Source of the DNA: Hemerocallis citrina
Lineage: Eukaryota > Streptophyta > Magnoliopsida > Asparagales > Asphodelaceae
Direction of reading: 5' to 3'
Assembly (NCBI GenBank): GCA_017893485.1
Contig: CM030366.1
Location: 47,676,283 to 47,740,282, forward strand
DNA: 64,000 nt
A program made the position numbers and the translations under genes. How positions within the stretch are numbered: the first letter of the stretch is position 1; every line of letters starts with the position of its first letter. The notes beneath the pieces were generated by a model that worked only from the letters and a program-made list of their open reading frames with translations, had not been told where the DNA came from and made no database searches. This document shows positions 45,516 to 58,178 of this stretch, piece after piece.

Positions 45516-46201
45516 AAAATCAATTCAAATCAAATTAGAGGGATAAAATCTCTCCCCCCAATATCTCCACTGCCAAATCGGTCTACAAAAACAGTCCAAC
45601 AAAATTTTGTATTCGAATTTTCCCTCCAAACGATATTTTGCACAAAAACCCTTTTCCTTCAAGGTATTTACAAAAATAGTTTCTTCATTTAGAAAATTCC
45701 CAAAATTTAGAATATACTCGATTATAAATAGTATAATTTATTCAGGAATTTACAAGTGAAATTTTGTACCTAAAAAATACTTGCATGTGGTTTGCACGTG
45801 TGAAAATGTCAATTACATAAAATAGCCAAATTAATCAAAAAATTAAAATTAAAATCATTTATTAATTCAAAACGGTATATCATTAATAGAAAATACTTTT
45901 GATTTAATTTTTAGCAATTTTATGGCCAGAATGTAATTCTTTCATCAAAATCAATTATATCAACATAGATTCCAAAAATGTGTTTCTTTAATCAAATAAT
46001 CTGAAAAATAAAATATATCATACTTAAATGAGGGAAATCAATTATTGACAACCAACTTTTGAGAAATCCAAAATTTTCTAACTTACATGTGATTTGCACG
46101 TGCAACAGCAATTTCGAGAAAACGGTCAAAATGTTAAATTTCACTAATTCAATATTATTTAATAATTTCAAAAATACATTTTATTTTACGTGGTGTTACA
46201 G

Positions 46202-46658
46202 TTTACAACTTAATTATTTACAAAAGTATCACTCATATAAAATATAAAAGTTGGCGCCACTAGGGGTAATTTGTAAAGAATATGTGATGAGTAAAGGAAG
46301 GTTTAGGTTCGAGATTAGATTACGTCTTAATATTTAACTTTAAAATATATATATATATATATATTTATTAGGACATGCAAAGCACGTGCAGATTACTAGT
46401 AATAAATAATGGTCCAACTATGAAATAAGGTGTGTAGTCATAAGTTTGCATGACTGTACGTCGCGTAGGGATTAGAGCCAGATGGAAAAGGCAATCGGTT
46501 ATGTTTAATCTGGATGTTACAAAATCATCAAGATGCGCGTGGCACGTAAACCCAATTTGACCACATAATTAATTACTACTCTATGGAATAGACTGATAGC
46601 GGAGAGACAAGACGGTGAGACATGAAGGACAAGGGGTGAAAATTAGTTATTCTTGATG
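46202..46658. other. Unassigned flank
   Basis: No gene recognised. A short (TA)n at 46348-46364 is followed by agcacgtgcagattactagt (46381-46400), a weak Helitron-like end that I do not call. Otherwise ordinary intergenic composition. Confidence 0.4.
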
Positions 46659-46829
46659 GAGTAATGCTTCATATACTAACAATTTCACTACCATTATCTT
46701 CACTACCTTAGGTGGCACACTCCTATTGGAGAGTTCCCCCACCTACTCTCTCTTCCCCCCTATTAGAGTGTGTCACCTAAGGTAGTGAATAAAATTATTG
46801 TGAAATTGGTAGCGGATGTAACATTACTC
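46659..46829. mobile_element. 171-bp MITE
   Basis: gagtaatgcttcat (46659) pairs with the complement of atgtaacattactc (ending 46829). Further inside, caatttcact, cactaccttaggtg and cacactc pair with gtgaaattgg, cacctaaggtagtg and gagtgtg, so each arm is about 65 bp. No clear target duplication. The family could not be assigned. Confidence 0.8.
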
Positions 46830-47084
46830 TTTTTTATGAGATCAGATATTATTTGTGTGATTGGGAAGGAAATGAAAGGATGGTGGAGTTGCAGGTACCA
46901 CCGTCAGTAAGGAAGCGCGGTGCTAAGGCCAGGTGTGAAATGGAGGAAGAGGAAACACGATGCAAGTGCACACCACGTATAGAGTTGGGCCCACCATTAA
47001 TTGACTAATATTCAATTTCATCCGTCCATCATGACTTCATCCACGATGCACGGTTCCGATTAAAGTACTGGTTTAGCTGAGAAA
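46830..47084. other. Unassigned stretch
   Basis: No recognised feature. It is somewhat GC-richer than the surroundings (for example ggaagcgcggtgctaagg near 46911). Confidence 0.35.
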
Positions 47085-47411
47085 AAAGAACAAAATGTTC
47101 AGAGTGTTATAATGAACGATGTATGAAATGTATTGAAAAAATTTATAAACAAAATTTTAGCACAGAGATAGCTAAACCTATGGTACATACAGACGAATTA
47201 AAAAAATTAAGAAAAAGAATATAAAACATTGAAAATACACATAAACTATTATATAGATGATGAAGAAACGAGAAAGATAATGTATGAAAAAATAGAAGCA
47301 ATTAGTAGAAAATTAGAAAAATGAAAAATAGTAATAGAACATCCATTAGAATCATATTCTGAAAGAACTGACTTAGTTCAAATATGTAATAGATGCCGAA
47401 CCTGCTGCTCA

Positions 47412-47876
47412 GTGGGCGGGCGCAACTTAAAATATCTGAAAGTCAAATGTATAGTGAGGAATAAAAATTATGAAATAAAATGTTTAGCCTTAATCGATAC
47501 AGGATGCAAAAACTGTATTATTAATAAGGATGTAATTTCTCAAGAATATATACTTAAAGCATCAAAGCGTGTAGGAGCTCAACAAATGGATGGGCAAATA
47601 TATATGTATGAAGATCTTTTAACACCTAATTGTAAGATTAGATTTGAAACTAATTGTGGCGAAAGCACAGAATATACATTACCTAAAATAAGCACATGGG
47701 TTATACCTTTAAATCTGAAAGAAGATTTAATTCTAGGATTAATTTTTTTGTTAAAAGATAATGGAAGCATACTAAAAAGGAAATATTATTTACAATTACG
47801 AAAACATACTTTATTTACACCAGTACTAATACACAATGAATCTACTATGACCAAACAAATAACAGAACCAGGGTAG
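47412..47876 (+). pseudogene. Pararetroviral aspartic protease region
   Basis: An open stretch of 154 codons with ALIDTGCKNCIINK, in which DTG is the expected retropepsin triplet (about 47497-47505), and later LILGLIFLLKDNGSIL, matching the usual ILG-containing second half. The listed start (GTG-like or internal) is not meaningful; upstream frames are broken. Followed by a stop at 47874-47876 and then the RT region. Old copy, not expected to be functional. Confidence 0.65.
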
Positions 47877-48059
47877 AAAAAGAATGCCCTTGCCCAGTAC
47901 AAAGACATAGAACACTTAATATCAAAAATTAAAAAATTAAAAATATTAGGAGACTATATATTAAAATATTAGGAAAAAGATAGAATACTATGAAAGTTAA
48001 ATATAATAAATCTTGAATACAAAATTAGAACTGCAAAACAAATGCAACAAACCAAGATA

Positions 48060-49169
48060 TACAACAATTTAAAACGCACATTTCAGACCTTCTTAAGTTA
48101 GGAGTAATAAGAAGTTCTGATAGTCCCCATAGATCAGTCGCTTTCATAGTAAGAAAACATAGTGAGATAGTTAGGGGTAAAAGTAGAATAGTAATAAATT
48201 ATAAAAGACTAAATGATAATACAGTAGATGGTGGATATAATATAATGGATAAAACCAGACTAATCAATCAGATTCAAGGATGCACCATATTTAGCAAGTT
48301 TGATTTAAAACCTGGCTTTTAGCGGATGAAAATGCATCCTGACAGTATAGAATGGACACCTTTCACTTGTTCAGAAGGTCATTTTGAATAGCTTGTTATT
48401 CCATTTGGCCTTAAGAATGCATCATCGGTTTTCCAGAGAAAAATGGATGACATATTTGTTAACGATAAGAAGTTTGTTGTAGCCTACATAGATGATATTC
48501 TAGTATTCAGTAAAATTAGACACGAACATAGAGGACATTTACAGACAATTTTTTAAGAATTTATTAATCATGGTTTAATTGTAAGTAAAAAAGAAAATGC
48601 AGTTGTTTAAACCTCAGATAGAATTCCTTTGGGTAATCATAGGCCAAGGCAAAATAAAATTACAACCTCACATAGCTTAGAAGGCTTTTAGACTTTCCAT
48701 ATAAATTAGTAGATTTAAAACAGATTTAGCAATTCCTAGGCCTTGTAAATTATGCCAGACCATTTCTTAAGAACTTAGGTAAGATTGTCGGTCCTTTATA
48801 TGCAAAAACATCACAAAAAGGATAGAGGCATTTTAATCAAGAAGATATTAAGTTAGTCCAACAAATAAAAAACTTAATAAAAGAATTGCCTGAATTATGA
48901 TTATTGTTAGATTCTGATTATCTAATAATAGAAATGGACAGTTGTAATACAGGGTGGGGAGCTACCCTCATTGCTAAACCAAATAAGTATTCAGAAAAAG
49001 ATACCGAAAGAATATGTAGATATGCCAGTGGAAAATACAAAAAAAAATGTAACCTAAGTAGTATTGATACATAACTATTAGTCATTTCGTATGCACAACA
49101 TAGTTTTGAATTATTCATCATTTCTATAAAAAAAATTACCCTACGGAAAGATTGTGAGGCCATAGTGTC
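48060..49169 (+). pseudogene. Pararetroviral reverse transcriptase and RNase H region
   Basis: RT phrases in order: VINYKRLNDNTVDGGYNI (about 48190), FSKFDLKPGF (48293-48320) followed by a stop, FTCSEGHFE followed by a stop, VIPFGLKNASSVFQRKMDD (48393-48450) and the active site YIDD (48487-48498). RNase H begins at IIEMDSCNTGWGATLI (about 48925-48970), with the catalytic Asp readable, and is cut at 49169. At least seven stops or shifts. The interrupted end shows the viral copy is older than the LTR element beside it. Confidence 0.65.
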
Positions 49170-50659
49170 TGTAACACCCTGCAAAATTGATTTATGATAA
49201 TTTTGCCCACGGGTGTTATGCACATATATTTTGTACTGTTACGAGTAATATTCGTAACGTTTTTTTTTACGTATTCTATAGTCCGATTATTTATATGTTT
49301 ACCGTTCTCTCAAAATTCATTTTTATCCTATTTAGAGCCAATTCAAATATTAATTTTAATCTTTCTGTTGTCACGTGCATTGCATGTAAAAATTTATGCA
49401 CAATTTTATTTCTAAAATTTTTCTTCAGTCATGGGAATTTTCTTCTCATTTTTTAAGGCAGATATTGTGATTTGTTTTAATTAAATCTATTAGGCCTAGA
49501 TCCACTTTTGAAGCCCACTAAAAAAATTAATTACAAATTCAGAAGCCAATGATTATTTCTAAACTTAAATAAACATTTAAAATATAGTACACCTATCATG
49601 TCTAACTCACACCTACATTTAATTTAATAAAAAAATAAAATTGTATGAAAAGAGTGTGCACATAGAGTGCACGTGCACGTGCTTGTGCACATGGAGGGGC
49701 TGGCTGGCCTTAGTTGAGAGAGAGGAGATAGTAGGGTGAGTTGTGTGTGAGTGGAGAGTTATTTTGGATAGTTGGAGTCATTACAACCACTCATTATTCC
49801 TCTAAATAGTCCCTACATTTGTCATGAACAACACATGAACTCTAATAAAAAATTAAAAGAGAAGAGGAGAAAAAGAGGCTTGCGGATTGGAGAGGAGCTA
49901 GGCCGGGGATATCTTGAGTTGGAAGCTTTGGAGTATTTTTCTAGGAGTTCTACTTACTAATTACATCAAGAAAGATGTGGGTGTTCTTATTACCTTCTAA
50001 TTAATTTTGTAGATTTTGTGTGCTTAATTTTTCCATGAGTAGTTGCTAAATTTAGTTTGATGTGTTGAATGTATAAGTAATCTAGAATATAGATTGTGCA
50101 TTATTAGTATAATTAATGTGTGATTGAGTAGTTGCTTTTGACTTCCAATATATTAACAAATATTCATGTTAGTTAAAAGATGTGAAAGTAGTAATTAGTG
50201 AGTTTCATGTGGAGAAAGATCTCCTAGAAATCTAATTAATACATACTAAATTAATCATGTAGTAGACAAATTGGATTAATGTATGTATAGGAGTCTTTAT
50301 AAATTCTTAGATTGTGAGAATTTTATAAAAGGAACTCATTGGTATTAAATGCATTATAATAGTGTAAAATTTCTCAAGAATCTAGTTCGATAAGGGACAA
50401 TAACTTATACAATTTAAATTGTAGAATTATGAGCAATTCCTACAAATTGGGAGATAAATTTCATTATATTTACAGAATAAATAATTATAAAATTTTATCG
50501 TGGTACAAATATACAGAAATTTTGGAGTATTAAATTCTGGAAGTAATTAGAGAAGGTAATACACAGCAAATTAGAAATCAACAAATTTGTTAAAAGAGAT
50601 TTAGAAATAGAGAATTGAAAGAAAATGATTTTCATCCATATATAATCAGAGATCGACAT

Positions 50660-50885
50660 TGGGTGTACTGGTCTTGACGTGAGTCCAGGACACTGGGCAC
50701 AAGGGCATGGGTCATGGGTTCGAGCCTTGGGAGGCTCTGTCTTTTTCCAAATTTGATTTTTTTTAGAGATAACAGTAAACGAAGAATATAAAGCACTGAA
50801 GGGGATTTCTTTCACAAACGCGAATTGCCCTGTTGATTGGGCTTGCGGTTGGCTGGCTGGCCTCGGGTTCGATCTCGGCCATGCA
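50660..50885 (+). ncRNA. Two tRNA-like B-box segments in LTR
   Basis: GGTTCGAGCCT (50717-50727) and GGTTCGATCTC (50867-50877) are good pol III B boxes about 150 bp apart. Preceding A-box-like parts (tggtcttgacgtgagtcc; ttgattgggcttgcggtt) are weak. T-runs after the first (50742-50746, 50757-50764) could end pol III transcription. The 3' LTR repeats both (55658, 55810). Placement matches the pair in the LTR at 27067-30268. Confidence 0.4.
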
Positions 50886-51724
50886 CAAATTACATTTTTT
50901 ATTTATTTTGAGGGGGGTTTCATGTTATAAAATTTGGGGGGGGGGATGTGATAATATTCTAAAAATCATTAGAACTTTAGAAATAATTCCACATTATTTT
51001 TTAAGTTATATTTTTGGGAATTAGAGGTAATATTCACATTAAATAATTTATTAGAGGAACTTTTGAATTAAAATTAAAAGGGAATTGTGCATGGTTAAAG
51101 AGAATTAAAAAGTAGAATATAAATTTAGACTCATCTTTGTAAAATTACATGGATATTAATTTATTGAATTAAGCAAAGGGTTGAGATGGATTATAATGAA
51201 ATAATTATGAGATTGAAATATGGAATTTCTGGTCGTTTTAATCTTAAAGAATTTTGTATTAAGAAATGTGTTGGGAATATAGAAATATACGACAAGATTC
51301 TATTAACTAAAAAGGCATTGAATATTATTGAAGAGAATATTTAATTGATTCAATCGTCATTGAACGTTGAAGCTGGTTACTTCAAGGTTGATAAACTTAA
51401 GGAAAATGAATAAAGAAGAAATTATGAATAATGAATGAGTTATCTATGATGAGGTTGGTGTAACCTATGTAGTCTCTTTTGAGATAGTTGTTGTTCTATA
51501 GTGAGCGGGACCAAGAATACCGGCACTCGTGATATAAGGAATGTGAGAAGTAACCAGTGTGGATTGACTTCCTCTTGAGGAGAAGCCTGTGTGAGCTAAC
51601 TCTTTCAGTGTTTTGTTTAAGCCCAGTGGGTAAGCGAACTCTAGGTCTTAATAACTATAATTTAAACTTAAGCATAGGCACTAGTTGGACATATGATGAA
51701 ATAAGAGCAAACGCGAGTTATGGA

Positions 51725-51985
51725 CTACAGGATGATCCGCAGAGTGAGACAATTCCTAGTATTCCGGGATGATGGATGAAATAGGCCACAGAATGATCCA
51801 CGGAGTGGGATTGATCTCCATTTTTCAGGGACGAGAGCGACGCTCATGGGGAATTTGTGCGATAAGGGTTCCAGAATGACTCGCAGAGCAAGACAATTCC
51901 CAGTATTCCGGGACGATGGATGAAATAGGCCACAGAATGATCCACGGAGCCGGATTGATCTCCAGTATTCCGGAGCGAGAACCAA
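51725..51985. repeat. 144-bp duplication with agtattccggg motif (5' LTR)
   Basis: gatggatgaaataggccaca occurs at 51771 and 51915; each is preceded by gagacaattcc/gagcaagacaattcc and cagtattccggga. The corresponding block of the 3' LTR is about 56692-56950. Confidence 0.85.
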
Positions 51986-52531
51986 TACTTGCAAGGTGTC
52001 TAAATCTTGTGTAGTCATAGTAGTAGGTTGCATGGCGAGGAATTTAACCCTATAATGTGGAGTACGTAGGTGCTTGCCCTCGTACCTATGTTGTATGGGA
52101 TGCATAGAATTCAAACAAGTATACATTACTGTCATCGTAGTGTAAAGTCTGCATTAGGCATTAAGTTCATTTCATACACTGACATATTTAGGATAGTCAC
52201 ATTTTCTCTTTCTACATTCAAATTTGTGATTGTTAAGATAATGAGATCATTGTATTATAGCATTGCGTCAGTTATATGTAACTGACGTACTCACAGTTTT
52301 CTAGTTGTAGGATTGGACTTGGCATGGACTTAAAGTCACTATGATGAGATGTCACAAGATTGAAAAATTCTTATTATTGCAATTGTATTGTATTCATTTT
52401 AATTCCGTTGTGCTGTTGTAAAAAACATGTTGTATTCAAAAGTTTTAAATTCCTTGTAAATTTGTGCGAATTTGAAGTAAAAATCCCATTTTTCTATGAA
52501 TTATCTGTATTTGGAATTCGGGGTTTACAAA

Positions 52532-52544
52532 TGGTATCAGAGCC
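52532..52544 (+). promoter_or_regulatory. Primer binding site, initiator Met-tRNA type
   Basis: tggtatcagagcc two bases after the LTR end, a full match to the standard plant pattern. Confidence 0.92.
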
Positions 52545-54104
52545 AACTACAATGAGTAGTACAAAATTATAAGGACGACACAATTATGGTGGAATTAGAG
52601 TGTGAGTGTCAGTTTGGAGTCATGAGTGATGAAGTTATTGAATTTGCATTCATGATACTCTCCTCGTGTACACTGATGTGAGATTGTATGCGAGCATGTT
52701 TTTCCTTTGTAGCACGAGCGGTATGGTTGGTTTGAACCTACATTCATGATACCTTATATGTAGACTAAGCTTTTATCTTTTATTTTCTTCGTGTATTTTC
52801 CTCATAGTACTTTTCATCTTTAACACTTGATATTTTCAAATAAATATTTTCTTATACTATTAATTCACTTTGATATTTATTATTTTATTTACAACCCTTC
52901 GTTTTAATCTTTTAAGTTTGACTTACTCATTTTCTTTGTTAATGATTTAATCCTTCTTACTTTCACGCGCTTTTACGTACTGCATTAAGTTTTAAATTAC
53001 TACGTATTAAGTTATTAATTATACTACTATTTTCTTTTGTTATTAATTCTATTATATTATAAACTTTGATTTTTGTGTATTTACTTTCATTTTATAAATG
53101 ATGATTTTGCGATACTATATTTTTTCATTAACTTATATTGTCTTATAAATTTCACTATACTTTTTTAACAAGATTGTAATATTTTTACTTATATAAATAT
53201 GACATAATTCTTCACATTATAACTTTTTTTTCCTACTATTTTTGTTTTCTAACCTATATTCGATACTATTGTTATGACATATTATTTGCAAGTTTGTTAT
53301 ATTTACTTTTTCACTATTCTACGTATTAATTTTGTCGCTTTATACTTCTCTAACGTACTATGTACACTCACTATTTATATTTTTACATTCTTGGTTACTA
53401 TATATACTTTCCACTGATTTCTATACATATATCATATATTTCAACATACTTACTATACATATCATTTTACACTTATCCAATTACTACATTACTATATTTT
53501 TTTTATTATAATTATTTATGTTTCATATACTAATTTACTACACTACATAATTATTGTTCTCATTTGTATTTTCAGCTCATGCATATACTTTATACTATTT
53601 TTGTCTTAATGTCATAAATCCTTTTCATTACTATTCGAAATTTAAAATCTATACTTCTATTTTTGTTTTACTCTTTTCGTACTACTTCCTACTACTTTCT
53701 TTTGTTTACTATACTTGTTTGTAAAGCATTTTTTTTCTATGATTTCCTTACTTCTTACTAATTATTTTGTTTTCCCATTTCTTTCACAATTGATGACTTA
53801 ATTTACATTTTTCTATACTATAATATATAATACTTTGTCAAATATTATTTTCATGAAAATTTCTTTCAATCTATACTATCTTTTATGGACACGTTTCTTT
53901 TCTGATATTTTTCTAGTTTTCTTGTTTCGTTCTTATTAATTTTGATACTCATGGTTTTCTTATATAAGTTGACTTTGTTTTCCACATTACATACTACATT
54001 TGTTCTCTTGGTATTGACAGTTTTTCTATATATAATAATAATTTTTCTTGGTGTGTACAAGATACAACTTTCACCCTAGTATGTTCTGAGAGCAGAACTA
54101 TTCT
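52545..54104 (+). other. T-rich non-coding interior
   Basis: No gag, protease, RT, integrase or zinc-knuckle phrase in any frame. The start (aactacaatgagtagtacaa) matches that of the Tekay-like element at 30285 (aacttcaataagtagtacaa), so the interior derives from that lineage up to a point; then it is tttta/ctac-rich. Confidence 0.8.
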
Positions 54105-54117
54105 AAGGGGGAGAAAA
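54105..54117 (+). promoter_or_regulatory. Polypurine tract
   Basis: aagggggagaaaa directly before TGTAACACCCC, after gcagaactattct, a context shared with 13381 and minus 39136. Confidence 0.9.
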
Positions 54118-57100
54118 TGTAACACCCCGTAAAATTGAATAATGACAATTTTGCCCATGGCTGTTACGCACATATATGTACTGTTACGAGTAATATTCGT
54201 AACGTTTTCATTTTTTTTACGTATTTTATATTCTGATTATTTATATGTTTTCCTTTCTCTCAAAATTCATTTTTATCTTATTTTGAGCCAACTCAAATAT
54301 TAATTTTAATCTTTGTGTTTTCACGTGTATTGCACGTAAAATTTTATGTACATTTTTATTTCTAAAATTTTTCTTCAGTCATGGGAATTTTCTTCTCATT
54401 TTTTAAGTCAAATTTTGTGATTTGTTTTAATTAAAACCATTAGGTCTAGATCCACTTTTGAAGCCCATTAAAAAAATTAATTACAATTTCATAAGCCCAT
54501 GATTATTTCTACACTTAAATGAACATTTAAAATCTAGTACACTTATCATGTGTAACACACACCTACATCTAATTTAAAAAAATAATAAAATTGTATGAGA
54601 AGAGTGCGCACATAGGGTGCACGTGCACGTGCTTGCGCACATAGAAGGGTTGGCTGGCCTTATTTGAGAGAAAGGGGAGAGGGGTGAGTTGTGTGTGAGT
54701 GGGGAGTTATTTTGGGTAGTGGGAGTCATCTCAACCACTCATTATTCCTATAAATAGTCCCTACATTTTTCATGAATAACACACGAACTCTAATCAAAAA
54801 TTAAAAGAGAAGAGAAGAAGAGGCTTGCGGATTGGAGAGGAGCTAGGTCGGGGTTATCTTGTGTTGGAAGCTTTGGAGCATTTTTCTAGGAGTTGTACAT
54901 ACAAATTGCATCAAGAAAGATGTGGGTGTTCTTATTACCTTCTAATTTTGTAGATTGTGTGTGCTTAAATTTACCATGAGTAGTTGCTAAATTTAGTTTG
55001 ATGTGTTGAATGTGTAAGTAATCTGGAATGTAGATTGTGCATTATTAGCATAATTAATGTGTGATTGAGTAGATGCTTTTGACTTCCAATATGTTAACAG
55101 ATGTTCATGTTAGTTAAAAGATGTGAAAGTACTAATTAGTGAGTTCCACGTGGAGAGAGATCTCCTAGAAATCTAATTAATACATACTAAATTAATCATG
55201 TAGTTGACAAATTGGATTAATGCATGTATAGGAGTCTTTATAAATTCTTAGATTGTGAGAATTTTATAAAAAGAACCCATTGGTATTAAATGCATTATAA
55301 AAATGTAAAATCTCTCAAGAATCTAGTTCGATGAGAGAAAATAACTTATACAATTTAAATTGTAGAATTATGAGCAATTCATACAAATTGGGAGATAAAT
55401 TTCATTATATTTAGAGAATAAATAATTATAAAATTTTATCTTAGTGCAAGTAGACAGGAATTTGGGAGTATTAAATTCTAGAAGTAATTAGAGATGATAA
55501 TACAAAGCAAATTAGAAATCAACAAATTTGTTAAAAGAGATTTAGAAACAGAGAATTGAAAAAAAATGATTTTAATCCACATATAATCAGAGATCGACCT
55601 TGGGTGTACTGTTCTTGGCGTGAGTCCAGGGCGTTGGGTACGGGGGCATGGGTCGCGGGTTCGAGCCTTGGGAGGCTCTGCCTTTTTCCAAATTTGATTT
55701 TGTTTTTAAAGATTAACATTAAACGAAGAATATAAAGTACTGAAGGGGCTTTCTTTCACCAACGTGAATTGGCCTATTGGTTGGGCTTGCGGTTGGCTGG
55801 CTAGTCTCAGGTTCGATTCGGCCATACACAAATTACATTTTTATTTATTTTGAGCGGGTTTTCATGTTATAAAATTTGGGGGGGAAATATGATAATATTT
55901 CAAAAATTATTAGAACTTTAGAAATAATTCCACATTATTTTATAAGATATATTTTTGGGAATTAGAGGTGATATTCACATTAAAAAACGAATGAGATGAA
56001 CTTTTAAATTCAAATTAAAAGGGAATTGTGCATGGTTAAAGAGAATTAATAAGTAGAATACAAATTTAGACTCATCTTTGTAAAATTAAGTGGATATTAA
56101 TCCATTGAATTAAGAAAAGGGTTGAGATTGATTATAATGGAATAATTATGAGATTGAAATACAGAATTTCTAGTCGTTTTAATATTAAAGAATTTTGCAT
56201 TAAGAAATGTGTTGGGAATATAGAAATGTACGACAAGGTTCTATTAACTAAAAAGGCATTGCATATTGTTGAAGTGAATAGTATGGGGTTGTCTACAAGG
56301 ATTTTAATTGATTCAATCATCATTGAACGTTGAAGTTGGTTACTTCATGGTTGATAAACCTGTGGAAAATGAATAAGAAAAAATTATGAATAATGAATGA
56401 GTTATCTCTGATGATGTTAGATGTAACCTATGTGGTCTCTTTTGAGATGGTTGTTGTTCTAGAGTAAGTGAGACCCAGAATACCGGTAGTCGTGATATAT
56501 GGAATTTGAGAAGTAACCTGTGTGAGTTGACTTTCTCTTGAGGAGTAACTAGTGTGGGCTAACTCTCTCAGTGTTTTGCTTAAGCCATGTGGGTAAGCGA
56601 ACTCTAGGTTTTAATAACAATAATTTAAACTTGAGGATAGGCACTAGTTAGAGATATGATGAAATAAGAGCAAACGTGAGTTATGGACTCTAGGATGATC
56701 CGCGGGGTGAGACAATCCCCAGTATTTCGGGACAATGGATGAAATAGGCCACAGAATGATCTACTTAGTGGGATTGATCTTTATTATTCTGGGATGGGAG
56801 CAACGCTCATGGGGCATTTGTGCGATGAGGGTTCCAGAATGACTCGCGGAGCGAGTCAATCCCCAGTATTCCAGGACGATGGATGAAATAGGCCACAGAA
56901 TGATCCATGAAGCGGGATTGATTTCCAGTATTCTGGGGCGAGAACCAATACTTGCAGGGTGTCTAAATCTTATAGTAGTCATAGTAGTAGGTTGCATTGC
57001 GAGGGATTTAACCCTATAATGTGGAGTACGCAGGTGCTTTCCCTTGGACCTATGTAGTATGGATTGCATAGAATTCGAACAAGTATGCATTAGTGTCATC

Positions 57101-57490
57101 GTAGTGTAAAGTCTGCATTAGGCATTAAGTTCATTTCATACATTGACATGTTTAAGATAATCAATTTTTCTTTTTTTGCATTCAAGTTTGTGATTATTAA
57201 GATAATGAGATCGTTGTATTATAGCACTGCGTCAGTTGTATGCAACTTATGTGCCCACAGTTTTTTAGTTGTAGGATTGGACTTGGCATGGACTTAAAGT
57301 CACTATGATGAGATGTCACAAGATTGAAGAATTCTTGTTATTATAAATTGTATTGTATTCATTTTAATTCCGTTGATGTTGTAAAGAACATGTTGTAATC
57401 AAAAAGTTTTAAATTCCTTGTAAATTTGTACGAATTTGAAGTAAAAAATCTTGTTTTGCTACGAATTACTTGTGTTTGGAATTCGGGGCG
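54118..57490 (+). repeat. 3' LTR, interrupted near its end
   Basis: Homologous to 49170-52529 throughout. CACGTG at 54620 and 54626; B boxes at 55658 and 55810; promoter box CATACATTGACA (57137-57148). It stops at aattcggggcg (57490), a few bases before the expected TTACA, at the start of the next element. Confidence 0.9.
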
Positions 57491-58107
57491 TGATATGGCT
57501 AAAAATGGGGTTAAATCGGAACCGTCCAAATCGGGCACGAATCTTGAAGCCAAGGGGTAAAACGGTAATTTTACTTACAACCGGGTCTGAGACGGGTACT
57601 GGATCTCCACTCCAAAGATCCAATAACTCGCGAACGGATCCACCTCAACTAGGTACGGGTCCCAACCCAAAACGAACCCAGTCCAGCAAGATAGAATTAG
57701 GATTTCTGATTCAGCCAAATCGACGGCCCTGATTCGTATCTATCCTTTCACCGGGAATCAGGGATCACATTCCTTATCTGATTACAAGGATTTTATTCCT
57801 TATCAGATCAAAGGGATTACATTCCTAATCTAATCCCTAAGGCGCCTATAAATACCCCCCATCCATCGCCATTAAGAGGTAATCAATTTTTTGCCAATTT
57901 ACGCTCTTTCATAATCATTCCTGATTACTGACTTGAGCGTCGGAGGGTGCGTCACCGGGATCAACCCCGGTGTCTCGCACTTTTTCCAGGTGAACGGCGG
58001 GAGTCAACGGTCAAACTCCGGCGGAACAGATTTCAGGTTTGCTATTCAAGTTTTCTAAGAATCCACAAATACTATCTGTTTGCCCCACACCAGATTTAGC
58101 GGTAACA
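57491..58107 (+). repeat. 5' LTR, 617 bp
   Basis: TGATATGG...GGTAACA. TATAAATA at 57847-57854; ACTTGAGCGTCGGAGGG at 57931-57947; then ACCGGGATCAACCCCGGT hairpin (57955-57972). Homologous to 2723-3333 mainly in these control parts. Confidence 0.9.
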
Positions 58108-58110
58108 GAT

Positions 58111-58122
58111 TGGCGCCGTCTG
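58111..58122 (+). promoter_or_regulatory. Primer binding site, TGGCGCCG type
   Basis: tggcgccgtctg after the LTR end and GAT spacer. The first nine bases complement the 3' end of plant tRNA-Asp (established pattern; exact tRNA is inference). Confidence 0.8.
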
Positions 58123-58178
58123 TCGGAACAAACGAATAGCAGCCTCCCCTCTTCCTGTTGGTCAGATCTTCTCCAGCC

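Larger units (their letters stand above)
47085..49169 (+). mobile_element. Endogenous pararetrovirus fragment (Caulimoviridae-like)
   Basis: A plus-strand block with a Cys-rich segment (about 47090-47135), an aspartic protease, RT and RNase H in order, without LTRs. RT phrases resemble plant pararetroviruses more than the Gypsy copies in this window. Numerous stops and frame changes; it ends at 49169 where an LTR element begins. The genus cannot be given. An aberrant Gypsy fragment is the main alternative. Confidence 0.6.
49170..52529 (+). repeat. 5' LTR, 3360 bp
   Basis: CACGTG pair at 49670 and 49676; tRNA-like B boxes at 50717 and 50866; a 144-bp duplication (51725-51985); pre-promoter phrase gggatgcatagaattcaaac (52098) and CATACACTGACA (52173-52184). 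Confidence 0.9.
49170..57490 (+). mobile_element. LARD-like element: 3.36-kb LTRs, 1.6-kb non-coding interior
   Basis: LTRs 49170-52529 and 54118-57490 start TGTAACACCC; the first ends GGTTTACA. PBS and polypurine tract are present, so it was able to be reverse-transcribed in trans, but the interior encodes nothing. The 3' LTR is interrupted close to its end by a Tat element at 57491; the last few LTR bases and the right TSD must lie beyond the window. Left TSD would be GTGTC (49165-49169). Confidence 0.9.

Noticed and set aside
46250..46270. ttggcgccactagggg as a Tat primer binding site
   Set aside because: The TGGCGCC core fits, but no LTR end (..ACA) precedes it and no gag follows.
46381..46400. 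Second Helitron 3' end (gcacgtgcagattactagt)
   Set aside because: The palindrome is only the common CACGTG with one extra pair and the distance to CTAG is short; no 5' TC partner found.
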